Positions 20,781 to 31,685 of a DNA stretch of 64,000 bases are shown one piece after another (positions within the stretch are counted from its first letter, which is position 1; each line of letters opens with the position of its first letter). Origin of the DNA: Pomphorhynchus laevis (lineage: Eukaryota; Acanthocephala; Palaeacanthocephala; Echinorhynchida; Pomphorhynchidae); NCBI GenBank assembly GCA_012934845.2, contig WNNJ02002992.1:18496-82495 (forward strand), given 5' to 3'. Both the position numbers and the translations under genes were made by a program. Under the pieces are notes generated by a model. It worked only from the letters and a program-made list of their open reading frames with translations. It made no database searches and was not told the origin of the DNA.

Positions 20781-21475
20781 TAAGAAAGATCTATTTTTGC
20801 GTGGCAAATGCGTGCCGGGCACACTTACATGACCACCACCACAACAACAAAAAACATCTAAATCGTGTGTCGAGGAGGTGGGTACGGAGGCGGCATTTGA
20901 ATGTAATAAAGGAGGGAGCGCGGCGGACGTCGAGTGGGAGTTGATTCCAGGCGCGTGGGGGCGGCGACGAGGAAGAATCGGATACCGTAGTTGTTGGAGT
21001 AATTGGGAACGTGGAGTAAGAAGGTATGACGGTAACGCAGCGATAGCGAAGTGGATCGAGTGTCGTCTAAGAAAGGAAGGTTGATGAACGATGGGGAGCC
21101 AACAGCAATGAGACGAAAAGTTACGAGAAGGCGAAGTTAGATGCGGATGTAGATGCTGGGCCAGGAGAGTTGGGCAAGATATGTGGATGTGTGATCAAAG
21201 CGACGGAGACGTAGGAGCACTCGAACAGCGGAGTTGATGATGCATTGTAGCGGTAGGATGATGGATTTTAGATAATTGGCGAAAAGGCTCAGGCAGTAAT
21301 CGATTTTAGGAAAAAGAAGCGATGAAAGAAGATACATACAAGAAGGGAAGTCGATAAGGGGCTGATACGGCGGATGTCACGGAGAATTAAGTTATACAAG
21401 CGAACCTTGTGGCGGACGAAGGGTTTAAGTAAGAGGTGATCATCGAAATGGAGTCCTTAACAGCAATCCTAAGAA
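20781..21475 (-). mobile_element. LINE A 3' fragment inserted in a Penelope-like tail
   Basis: Minus-strand copy of the LINE A C-terminal part (PKIDYCLSLFANYLKSIILP, INSAVRVLLRLRRFDHTSTY, LAQLSWPSIYIRI) with the 3' hairpin at the low-coordinate end (GTGCCGGGCACAC on the plus strand). It is 5'-truncated and carries frame changes. It lies between two pieces of one PLE tail. Confidence 0.82.
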
Positions 21476-21625
21476 TTGCTTTTTTATAACAGGTTCCGGC
21501 CCTTATTCCTCGACTTAACATAGCAGTGGGGCTTAATACATGATAGTGACGTATTTTCACTGAAATTTGATTATCTAGTATCTTATTCTAACACAATATG
21601 ATATTTCTAAGATGATATAAATATA
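21476..21625 (-). mobile_element. Penelope-like tail, second part
   Basis: Minus-strand tail with GGCCCTTATTCCTCGAC, CATAGCAGTGGGGC and TATCTAGTATCTTATTC motifs. The GCCC/GGGC pairing of the pseudoknot is kept while the surrounding bases have changed. It ends next to the 3' end of LINE D. Confidence 0.7.
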
Positions 21626-22495
21626 AAATGTGTAAAATGTTATTATTACAACGCAGAATTTAACCCACAGGGTTATTTACTCGATCACAACAAATCATTG
21701 ATAAAGTGAATAAAATAAAATAAAATTAAAAGTAAGGCGATACGCGATTACACGGAATGCTACAATAATTAAAAACAACCCTGCGAAAACTAGCCACGGG
21801 CAGTGTAACCATATCGTAAGGAAGACCATTCCAAGCTCGTAATGCTCTGGGAATAATCGAAAAAATGTTACTTGACCCATGTCCACAATTCATCAGATGA
21901 AACGAGTGTCCCCTGTGGCATCGTCTTCTATTTGTTATCACATATTGTTGTGGATACCCGTTAATTCCCTTCACCATAAAGTACATGGCTAACATATCTA
22001 GGCACTTTAACCTGCAAAGGGTACTATTAACATCAATCGTGAGTAGGCGGTGTGAATAGCTCAGATTTGAAATTTCATTGCATAATTTGCTACCAAGTCG
22101 TAGAATAAATTCTAAATTGTTAACCTCATCCTTGTAAATTGGAAAATTCGCTTGAATATTGTATTCTAAATGAGGACGTACTAGATATTTATATAAGACG
22201 CCAAAACATGAATGTGATAGGTGCGAAAGAACATTCTTAATAATGTAAAGTTTCCTCTTAGCTTCAGCACATCTCCGATTAGTGTCAAATCTAGTTCTCA
22301 AGGTTCGATCCCAAATTATTCCCAAATCCCGAACACTCGCAACTGTGTCGATCTCTTGTAACCCTAGCATATTTAAAGATATAAGTGAAGACATTCCAAA
22401 GCGCATGTGAGCACATTTTGATACATTAATCAATAAACCGGTCCGACAACTCCATTCATAAATTTTATTAACTTCCATCTGAAATTTCACACGGT
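21626..22495 (-). mobile_element. LINE D (CR1/jockey-like) C-terminal fragment
   Basis: One uninterrupted minus-strand frame of 254 codons (22490-21726) covers the end of a non-LTR reverse transcriptase: INVSKCAHMRFG, VRDLGIIWDRTLR, PHLEYNIQ, RRCHRGHSFHL and the closing ALRAWNGLPYDMVTLPVASF. This order is typical of jockey/CR1-like LINEs after motif C. A short 3' UTR follows to about 21626. At 22495 it abuts the gypsy copy, so the element is 5'-truncated. The lack of stops suggests a fairly recent insertion. Confidence 0.85.
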
Positions 22496-25400
22496 CAATA
22501 CTTATCCGAACTACGTCTGCTGGCAGCGGAATGCAACTTCGAAGCCATGACCGCCGAGAGCTATCACGATGAGACGCTTCTTGACGCCATAATCACCGGA
22601 ATCTATTCTGATCATATTCGCCAACGATTGCTGAAAAACTCCGAAATGCATTTACAAACAGCATATACTCAAATTCGGTCTCTCGAATTAGCCGAGTCGA
22701 GGGTCAAATCAGACGGCGCACCTAACCAGCTTGCATCTGCGGTACAGAATGAATCCGCTGAGGAAACGGTACACCCCAACCACAACTCGACAGCCACAAA
22801 TACCGAGTAAGTCGCAGCAACTGAGAAATCAAGTACATGGAAATGCTAATTCTGCGATGGAAAAGTCAAGCATACAAGGAAACATTGTCACGCACGAAAT
22901 TCGTATGCAATACGTGTCAGAAAACAGGACACTTTGATAAGGTTTGCCGATCGGGTTACTGTAACGCTGCATTCCAAAGTAACGGCGGGCTTTGCGGATC
23001 AAGCGGCAGCATTACTACGCAAAATGTATTTGTTAACGGCATTTGCCTAAGCGCTTTATTTGACACCGGGAGCACATTGAACTTCGTAAGCTCGAATCAC
23101 ATAACACGATAAAATGTGAAAGTGTGGCGTCTGCAATCCAAAATATCAATGGCATCCTCTGGAATTCAGGTAACTTCAAAAGGTTCGATAACAATCGACA
23201 TTCGTATGCAAGGAAAGCTATTTCGTAACGTAAAACTACTGATTCTAGACGATCTTTGTTCAGACATCATCCTTGGTATCGACTTTATGAAGAGACAGTC
23301 CAACATACAATTTCGATTTCACGGTCGAGAAGAACCAATTTCATAAAGAGTAATGAACATTGCCGAACCTCCAAAGCTATTTGGGCACCTAAAAGAGAAC
23401 TGTACACCTATTATTACAAAATCTCGAAAACACACACGCGAGAACTATGCGTTCATACGTAATGAGATAGACAAACTTCTGCGGGAACACATAATTGAGC
23501 CGAGCACATCGCCTTGGCGAGCACAAGCATTCGTGACGACTAACCAGCGAAGAAATAAACGATTGGTTGTGGACTATTCCAAGACAATAAACCAGTATAC
23601 ACATATCGACGGATATCCACTTCCAAACATAGAAAACTTGATCACGGAAATATCTCAATACAAATTCTTATCAACTATTGATTTTGAATCCGCGTATCAC
23701 CAAGTCAAAATCCACTTATCCGATCGGCAATATACGGCGTTCGAAGCATGCGGCAAACTTTATCAATTTACCAGCATTCATTTTGGTTTAACGAACGCGG
23801 TAGCATGTTTCAAAGAATCATGGATAAAATAATCGCGGACGATGATATGACCGACACATACGTTTACCTAGACGACATTACTATATGTGGACCCACAAGA
23901 GAGGAACATGACCGAAATGTAGATTGATTTCTTTCAGTATGTACATCATTAAACTTAAAATTCAGCAATGGAAAATGAAAATTTTGTAGAAAAGAAATCA
24001 ACCTTCTCGTATATCAGATCAGAAATGATAGCTTCAAACCAGACCTGGAATCCTTGCCAATTTCATCATGTCAGTCTGAACTTAAACGAGTGCAAGGTAT
24101 GTTTGCTTACTATGCGAAATGGATAGCAAAATTTTCACTCAAAATGGCAAAAATTAAAGTTTCACAGTTTCCCATGAATGATGAGGCAATCGCAGCGTTC
24201 GAAGGCATAAATCGGACATAATGAAAGCCGCACTATATCACATTGACAACAATAAGCCATTAACTGTCGAAACTGACGCGTCCGCGACAACCATAGCCGC
24301 ATCTCTCAGCCAAGAAGGAAGACCAGTTGCCTTTTTCTCTCGGTCGTTGACCAATCCGGAGTCGCGATATTCGGCAATTGAGAAAGAAGCGCATGCCATT
24401 GTGAAGTCACTTCGAAAGTGAAGACATCACCTTATCGGACGCCCCTTTACGATTATTACTGATCAAAGGTCCGTATCGTTCATGCTAAACAACAAGAGCA
24501 AGAGCCAAATCAAAAATGAGAAGATTAATAGATGGCGCATCGAACTATCAGAGTTCGAATTTAAGATTATCTACAGACCTGGCAAACAAAACCACGTTGC
24601 CGACACTTTAACGCGAGTCTGTGCAGTAGGGTCTGATCTAGCCTCGCTTAAACAACTACACATTGATTTGTGCCATCCCGGAATACGACGCTTAACAGCA
24701 TATGTACAAATATCAATCTACCGTTTTCATGCGACGACGTAAGACTAACTTGCAATAACTGATCAGTTTGATCAGAGATAAAACCCTCAGTATCCGCATC
24801 AAGAAGGATCCCATGTTATAAAGTCGACTCGACCATTTGAGCGGCTATCCATGGACTTCAAAGGTCCTTTATTAACATCAACACAAAAAATCCTTACCTC
24901 CTAGTCGTGACAACTCCCGCAATGTCTGACGCATGCACAGTCCGTGTTAGTGAAAAACCACAACCGAACATCCAAACATTGTCCTAACTTACTGCCAGCC
25001 AAACTAGAGAATATAAATCCTTATTATTCAACAGTCTCATACCCTAACGGGCAGCATATAACAGTCTCGAATCGCGATATTGCAAGATTACCTCAAGAAT
25101 GCTGTAATAATAACACACCAACGGATGAACTGAACGAACCAACAATAGAAGGTATTCATGACTCATCAGTAAAAGACAACCAACAAGACGTGCCAATAAC
25201 CTGCAAGGACGATGTCGAAGCAATAGCAGAAGCAGGCCAAAATACACTAACAAGTGAAACAACGAGGGATAGCGGTTATGGCACGGTACAGGGTACTTAC
25301 TTCAATGACAACGACAATGATACAGACGCCAATGGACCGAAGAGACCAGTTAGAAAACGAAAAGCGCCGAGCTACCTGCATGATTATCTATGGCGGGGAG

Positions 25401-25535
25401 AATGTGATGAAATTACCTTATCATTTACATTGTAAATCTTAATCCTTAATGTAAACCATTTACACTTACTGATTTACTACTTTGTTTTGTAGATATTACT
25501 CAATTATGGTTTTTACAAGCATCTGTTTACACTAA
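22496..25535 (+). mobile_element. Gypsy-type LTR retrotransposon, older copy (fossil)
   Basis: Plus-strand element with recognisable parts in the usual order: end of gag, zinc-knuckle region (about 22900-22950), aspartic protease with DTGS (about 23060), reverse transcriptase (about 23350-23900), RNase H (about 24220-24420) and integrase remains (to about 25400), then an LTR at its end. It abuts LINE D at its 5' side. It is broken in several places and is older than the related minus-strand copy at 35698-49563. Family: Ty3/gypsy (Metaviridae). Confidence 0.9.
25403..25535 (+). repeat. LTR of the plus-strand gypsy copy
   Basis: TGTGATGAAATTACC at the start matches the LTRs of the minus-strand element, and the sequence ends near CTGTTTACACTAAA. 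It is clearly more diverged from those LTRs than they are from each other. Confidence 0.8.
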
Positions 25536-25545
25536 AGCAAGACAT

Positions 25546-27430
25546 CCACAATTAATTTTATGCAACAAGGAGTCAACGAAAATTGTAAATAAAAGAGGTC
25601 CCAACACTGTATCTTAGGGAACACCGGTATTCAAATCTCTAGTGTCAGATAGGTTTTCACCAATACGGACATTAAATTGACGATCACTGAGGAAATTGCT
25701 GAACCAATCAACAACAGTGAGGTGAATGCCGTAAGAAATCAATACGTAGTTTAGTAGGAAATGAGGTACTTGTTCAAATGCCCGGCTGAAGTCAAAGAAT
25801 ATAACATATACACAATGCCCATTAGATATCAAGTCTACCCAAGCCTCACGTGCACACAAAAGATTTGATAGGCAAAATCTGCTTTTTTTTGGAACCATGT
25901 TGTGCAGAACTTAGAAAGTTAAACGTGTTTAAATGAGAAATTATTCTACTTGCACAATTCGCTCTAAGATCTTGCTTACGTGACTCGTTAAACTAATCGA
26001 CTTGTAGAATTTTAGGATTTGACCTATCGCCTTTCTTATGAATTGGAACAATAGTGGCTATTCGCCAGTCATTAGAAACAGTACAGGAATCTAATGACCT
26101 TTGGAATAAATTACAAAGCGGCCCCGTGAGATGATTAGTTAATACACGGAGAATAAACGGACATATGCCGTGAGGTCTAGCAGCATATAAGAAAGGGAAA
26201 CTTAGCAAGTGTCTTGAAACTTTCTCTTTATCCACAATTATCGGAGTGGACAAACATGAAGTTAATGAGGGAAAATCAAAATTGTTCAAAACAGAAGTGG
26301 GTGTACAACTTAAATACATTTGCAAATTCATTCGCAATATCAAATTAAGAATTAATTAATTTAGAACCTACATTGAGATATGGAATACAGCAATTTACTC
26401 GCCTACCACGCCGAACATATGACCAAAATTTCTTAGGGTGTATATGAATCGAATTAATTACAGCGGATTCATAGGCACGGCGTTTAGCGATTTGAAATCG
26501 TCGATAAGCATTCTGAGCAGCCTTATATAACGGAGCTTTCGTCAGATCCCTTTGACATGTCTTAAACAGTGTGTTACGATGCCGCAAGGAGGCCTTCAGA
26601 GTAGAATCAAACCAATTAGGTCGTAAACATTTTTTCTTATAAATTATTTTTAATTGTGCAAATTCATCTGCGATGAATCCAATTTTTTTGCTTTATTGAG
26701 GTCCAACAATCATCAACAGTAGAATGACAACGTAATGAAAAATCAACAGTATTTGCGAACGACAAGAGTCTAGAAGTATTAACAAGATGCCATAGTCGCT
26801 TACGAACTATTAGTTCAATATCGTCAAAATAACTTCGGAGCATGAAGTAATCAAGAATGTGAGTACCCCATGATCACTAGACCGTAAAGGAGGAAGATGC
26901 TTAAGATCACGAACTTGGGTTTCACTTTTCGAAAATATTAAGTCCAGCATAGAAGAACTCAATCCACTGAACCTAGTATCACCAAACACGTGCTGAAACA
27001 AAAGTAGTTTTTGGGTAAAAAATCTCAAAAAAATGAGCCAACATTCCTAGTATTACATGTCAAGTTATCAGCCTCGATCCACTTTGATAATAAAATCAGG
27101 ACACTATTGTCGGTCCATGCAAGTTAAGCTGCCCATATGTTCTTATTGGTGACTTTAATATACTGAATATACCTACTGAGATCATCCCTATGATCTCAGT
27201 AGGTATATTTGGTATATTAAAGTTACCAAAAAGAACATATGGGCAGCTTAACTTGCATGGACCCGACAATAGTGTCCTAATTTTGTCATCGAAGGAGGTC
27301 GAGTTTGGTTACCTGTAAAAGACACATAATGCAAATTTGAAACCCCGTAGCATCGCCTCTACGATTAAACATTCTAAACTTCTATCATCACAGGAGTATC
27401 ATTACAACATCTTACATTCGAGATTTCAGT
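25546..27430 (-). mobile_element. Degenerate LINE B (CR1/jockey-like)
   Basis: Read from high to low coordinates on the minus strand: endonuclease pieces (CPYVLFGNFNIPNI near 27290-27200; QHVFGDTRFSGLSSSMLDLI and SSDHGVLTFLI at 27000-26850), a linker (26587-26345), then reverse transcriptase pieces (YAARPHGICPFILRVLTNHL, WRIATIVPIHKKGDRSNPK) and motif A VIFFDFSRAFEQVPHFLL with SDRQFNVRIGENL and TGVP. The copy stops within motif B. Frame changes at least every few hundred bases show age. A 100-bp inverted duplication of the endonuclease lies at 27086-27290. Confidence 0.82.
27086..27290. repeat. Near-perfect inverted repeat, arms about 97 bp
   Basis: GGACACTATTGTCGG, CATGCAAGTTAAGCTGCCCA and TACCTACTGAGATCA at 27096-27186 are repeated in reverse complement at 27192-27285 with only a few differences and a spacer of about six bases. 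Both arms encode the LINE GDFN endonuclease segment in opposite directions. It would fold into one long hairpin. Confidence 0.9.
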
Positions 27431-29610
27431 TTTGCTCGCTTCGCTCGCGGAAAATCTTGTCCACCAAGATTGTAAAACAATCAAACTACAATCTTCGACG
27501 ACAACCAACGACAACCTTTGACGACAACTAACGACAACCATCGACAACCATCCGCTTGACAATTATCGACAACCATCGACAACCATCGACGACATCCGCT
27601 CGCTACTTACAACTAACGACTTGCAGACTAACGGAGTTTGAACATTCTTGATTATAACTAACTAATTAACATTTTATTATGGCAAAGAGAAAGCTAACTA
27701 AAAATGTCGGCCAGCAACTCAAGTTCGTCAAGGAAGCTTACATCGAAAAGCAAATTGGATGCGACAACAAGAACTGCAATGTTTGTACTCACGTTGCCAT
27801 TCCTTTCACTGACGAAGACAACATTTTAAATCGGAATTTCCTCTGCGGCTTCTGTTGTGCTGCCCTCGTAGGTAAGCTAATGAAGAATGACCACTCAAAC
27901 GGTGGAGACGTTCTGAACGCTAACAAAACAGATTTATGCTCAATAAATAAACTTGATGATATCTCTCAGTCGACTCAGACCGCTGTTATACATGGAACAT
28001 CAACAAACGACACCATATATTCCAATCTATCGTCGTCATCCGTATGCTTACTAACTCCTTCGTCATCTAAAAAGCCCGTTCTTGAAACTTCTCTCACACA
28101 CACTCCTCCTTTAACTACGGATAAAACTTCCCATAATCTTCATCTTCCTAACAATGCAAACAGTAAAGGCCTTCATCTCGTACCTCATTTTTCCTACTCA
28201 TCCCCACATCTAAATACATCTCATACTTCTTTCTTCTATTCACGTACTCCTTACTCTACGTCTACTGTATCACTTCTCAATAATTTACATCCTTCTGTTA
28301 AAATTATCTCCAGTAACATCTCCGTTCAACCTATTCAACAATCCACTTCTGTCACACATGCTCCAACCGTATCACTATCAATAATTTACATCCTTCCGTC
28401 AAAATAATCTCCATTAACATCTCTGATCAACCGATTCAACACTTCACTCCTGTCACACATGCTCCAAACTATCTTAAATCTTCACTTAGCACCCCTGTCA
28501 TTCCCACGTTTATCTGCTCTTCTGCCTCTACTGCTACCAGGTCTGTCCGTCCACCAATACGTAATCGTTTTCCTTCGCGCGATCGATGCATTATCATATC
28601 TAATTTAAAGGTTTCCGAATCTGCTTCTCCTCAATGTCGCCTCGATGATGATGTATCTGCTTTCAGGCCTATCCTAGCAACCATTCTTCCTGATAATAAT
28701 CCATCCCTCTTAAATAATATCGCTCCTGTATCTTTGATCCGTTTAAACAAATCCACTAAACCCAATCATCTCAGGCCTCCACTCCTAAAAATCGTTTTCC
28801 GACATAGTTCACATGCATCATTGGTACTTTCCCAACGTTTTAAACTTCTTACCACTTCGTCTACTAGTCGTATCTTTCCTGACCGCTCCCCTTCTGATAT
28901 TGCCCAGCTCAATTTAGCTCGCATTGAGAAAGATCGACGTGAAACAAACGGCGAGTCATCCTTATCTATACGTCAAATCAATGGAAATTTTCACGTTGTA
29001 CACACAAGGCCAAAAATTCGATGGCGTCCCATCTCTCCCCCTTGTCTTCTTCACTGGTCGATCTCGCTCCTAAGCATACTTTTCGTCTTAGTCTATTCAA
29101 CACTCGCTCCATTCTTCATAAAGCTGATATGCTCTTCGATATCTTCGATCAATTATCTATCGATATTCTCTGCATTACCGAATCCTGGCATTGTGACTCC
29201 GACGATCTTGCTATTCGTCGTCTATGTCGCTCTGGTTGTTCTTTAGTTGAATCAGCTCGTCCAATTGCCTCTCATACATCTACTGCTTTTAACCATGGCG
29301 GTATAGTTGCCATTGCTCGTCACCCAATGTCCTTACGTAAAATTAACGTTAACATCCGTTACACCTCGTTCGAATTACGCATATGCAGATTATCAACTCC
29401 TTTCCCTCTGGAACTTGTGATTGTATACCGTCCAGGTTCAGTTGCCCCATCACGTATCTTCTTTAACGACCTTGCAGATCTTATGTCTCACTGTTCATTG
29501 TCTTATACTCCTTTTGTTCTCGGTGACTTTAACATTCGTCCTGATCGCCCGGCTGACTCTGACTCTATCACTTTAATATATGAGAAATTCGCTTCAATTC
29601 ATCATGAAGT
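27431..29610 (+). mobile_element. LINE A, 5' part with ORF1 and endonuclease
   Basis: The 5' UTR (27431-27678) contains many CGACAACCA-type repeats. ORF1 starts at 27679 and the endonuclease at about 29021. The endonuclease shows LFNTRSILHKADMLFDIF, LCITESWHCDSDDLAIRR, IVYRPGSV and VLGDFNIRPDRP, typical of the APE-type nuclease of CR1/L2-like LINEs. The element stops at about 29610, where a minus-strand LINE B piece begins, so the reverse transcriptase is missing. A related, longer but more decayed copy is at 31686-35250. Confidence 0.85.
27679..28407 (+). CDS. LINE A ORF1, cysteine-rich N-terminus (truncated frame)
   Basis: 242 codons beginning MAKRKLTKNVGQQLKF. Residues 28-60 carry CDNKNCNVC and later FLCGFCCAAL, a Cys-rich module like the PHD/RING-like domain found in ORF1 of some CR1/L2-type LINEs. 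The rest is Ser/Thr/Pro-rich with no known domain. The frame ends at 28407 inside a tandem duplication of about 100 bp: 28267-28365 and 28366-28465 share CAATAATTTACATCCTTC and CACATGCTCCAA. The duplication and a frame change cut ORF1 short. An intact version would probably run to near 29020. Confidence 0.7.
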   Translation: MAKRKLTKNVGQQLKFVKEAYIEKQIGCDNKNCNVCTHVAIPFTDEDNILNRNFLCGFCCAALVGKLMKNDHSNGGDVLNANKTDLCSINKLDDISQSTQTAVIHGTSTNDTIYSNLSSSSVCLLTPSSSKKPVLETSLTHTPPLTTDKTSHNLHLPNNANSKGLHLVPHFSYSSPHLNTSHTSFFYSRTPYSTSTVSLLNNLHPSVKIISSNISVQPIQQSTSVTHAPTVSLSIIYILPSK

Positions 29611-30125
29611 AGATTAAAGACTACTTGAACCTCCAAACCGAAGTAAATACGAAGACTATCACAGATAGCCTTTGGGAAGCTTGCAGCTAGTTGACTAGCA
29701 TTAACACCTACCCAACAACGTTTTTTAAAATTAGAGTTTTGTGAGGCCCTGTTAAACAGCGACAATCGCATAGAGAGAGTACACAGTGATCGCTATTGCC
29801 AATTGGTGCGTCATAACGAACACCTGAAACGTCAACCAAACACTTAGTAAAGATCAAATCGAGTTTAAAGGGCGTCCCTGTCACACAAGTAGGTTCTTCA
29901 AAATGTTGAACTAGTAGCATCTCGAGTAACAGAAAGTCACTTAGTACTTTCCCAATTCCGTGAATTGGTCGTGAATGACTATTTTTCCAGTCTATGTGGG
30001 TAATATTAAAGTCACCCAGGAGCAAAATCAGAGGATTCGAAGATAAATTCAGTAAATGTGGTTTAAGAGAGTCAAATCTTAATTCATAGGACGGAGAATG
30101 GTAAAGGACACAGAATATTAAAAGA
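29600..30125 (-). mobile_element. LINE B endonuclease fragment
   Basis: Minus-strand translation gives LLGDFNITHIDWKNSHSRP, GKVLSDFLLLEMLLVQHFEE, FKLDLIFTKCLVDVSGV and PIGNSDHCVLSL: the GDFN and SDH motifs of the APE endonuclease, in order. A frame change follows, with RASQNSNFKKRCWVGVNASQ. Only this part of the element is present. Confidence 0.8.
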
Positions 30126-30370
30126 ATATTAATATTAAAAGAATATTAATATTAAAAGAATATATATTCTTTTAAAGTTCAACTTCGTCAGTGGATTAAC
30201 GATCATGGCATTCCGAATGTATACAATATTATGTAACCGCTATTAACTTTTTTTTTCTTCTTTTCTTTTCTTTTTTATTTCCTATGTGATCAGTTGAAAC
30301 AGCCATTTGGCTATAACTTGTAATACTAATAAATAAACTAATAAATAAATAAATATATTAAAAGAATATT
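30126..30370 (+). mobile_element. LINE-like 3' end with TAAA tail
   Basis: After repeats of AGAATATTAAT, the plus strand carries a pyrimidine-rich stretch, ATTTGGCTATAACTTGTAAT, and a tail of AATAAATAAACTAATAAATA. This resembles the 3' UTR and tail of CR1/jockey-type LINEs. No coding part is attached. Confidence 0.5.
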
Positions 30371-30829
30371 TTATCAGTTAGCACCGACCTTTCGAGTATT
30401 TGATTCTTTCAATATTACCGATCTTTAAAGTGGCGTTTCATCAAAAAATTCCTTGGTTTATCGCACAAAATTCATTACATGCCTATTGCAACAATCACAG
30501 TAGACTGATATTGTCTATCAGTAGATAGACAATATCAGTAGACTATCGACAAAATTTTCGTTTCCCGAAACATCCGTATTCAAATAGCACACTGAACAAT
30601 TTACTACTAAACTCTTTGCAACAGATACCTTGAAATACTGATGGAATAAACCACACGCAAAAAAATACCACTTATTGTCCACGCTTTTATACACGGGTAT
30701 CATGATAAGTTCATTATAACACAAAAAAAACAAAAGTACGATCAATGCCAATAAGTTCATGTGGATGTGTGTGAGTGTTGGAGAGTTTAAAATAGTGTTA
30801 ATAATTGAAATCAATTATTAAACGAAAGA
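30371..30829. other. Spacer with a short perfect palindrome
   Basis: No gene is recognised. At 30508-30538 GATATTGTCTATC and GATAGACAATATC form a 13-bp perfect hairpin around a 4-base loop. Confidence 0.55.
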
Positions 30830-31685
30830 AAATAGCGGATATTGTGTTTGAAGGATGGAAAGTAGGCGATTGAGTGAATGACGAAAGACAGCTTATTTCA
30901 GAGAGGAGGAGTGACAATAACGAAGAAACGAGGGCCACAGTTTAAGGAATATGCGGAACATGGATAAGAGAGTCACATGAACGAAGATTTACGGAGGTAA
31001 AGCGGGATTCAGTAACGGTAAGAAGTTGTAGATGAAAAACCGAATTTGAGAAAAGGAGTAGAAAAGTGATACAAAAAAATAAAATGCGGTATTCCGTAGT
31101 TAGCCAATTGGGTTTATAGAGGCACGATGAGATGTGATCAAAATAGCAGAGGCGATAAATGATAAACACGGCACAATTTACAAGGTGCTGGAGAGGAAGA
31201 AGATATGATTTAGATAAGAAAGCAAAAAGACAGGTAATAATAGTCGATATATTAAACAATAGACTGAACATAAAAGAGTGGCATGAGTAAAAATCAATCG
31301 AGTTCTTGACACGACGAATGTCGCGAAGTAGAAGATTGTAAGATCGGGTTTTGCCAAAAAGGAATAGATTGAGAGAAATATAGTTGTCGAAGTGAACTCC
31401 CAAGAAAGTGAGATTATCAACAATATAAATAATGGTCGAATTAAGAGAAATACCGAGGGAGGAAAGATGTCGATGAAAAAAGGGATAACGCATAAGATAT
31501 TAGACTTGGAGTTATTAAGATACAAATGAGGTGAGGAAAGATGCTTGGAGATAGAGAAAAAACAATTGGTTGAATACACAAAAAGATAATAGATAATATG
31601 ATCAGGATAATGAGAGTGAAGTGTAATATCATCACCATATTGCATGATGCAGAAGTTATGTTTACGTATAAAAAAAAGATATATG
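30830..31685 (-). mobile_element. Second LINE A fragment (RT motif C to C-terminus)
   Basis: Minus-strand frames include FCIMQYGDDITLHSHYPDHI (motif C with QYGDD in place of QYADD), then LYLNNSKSNILCVIP, IYIVDNLTFLGVHFDNYIS and DHISSCLYKPNWLTTEYRI, matching the other LINE A copies. The frame switches twice. The 3' end of the longer LINE A copy abuts it at about 31686. Confidence 0.75.
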
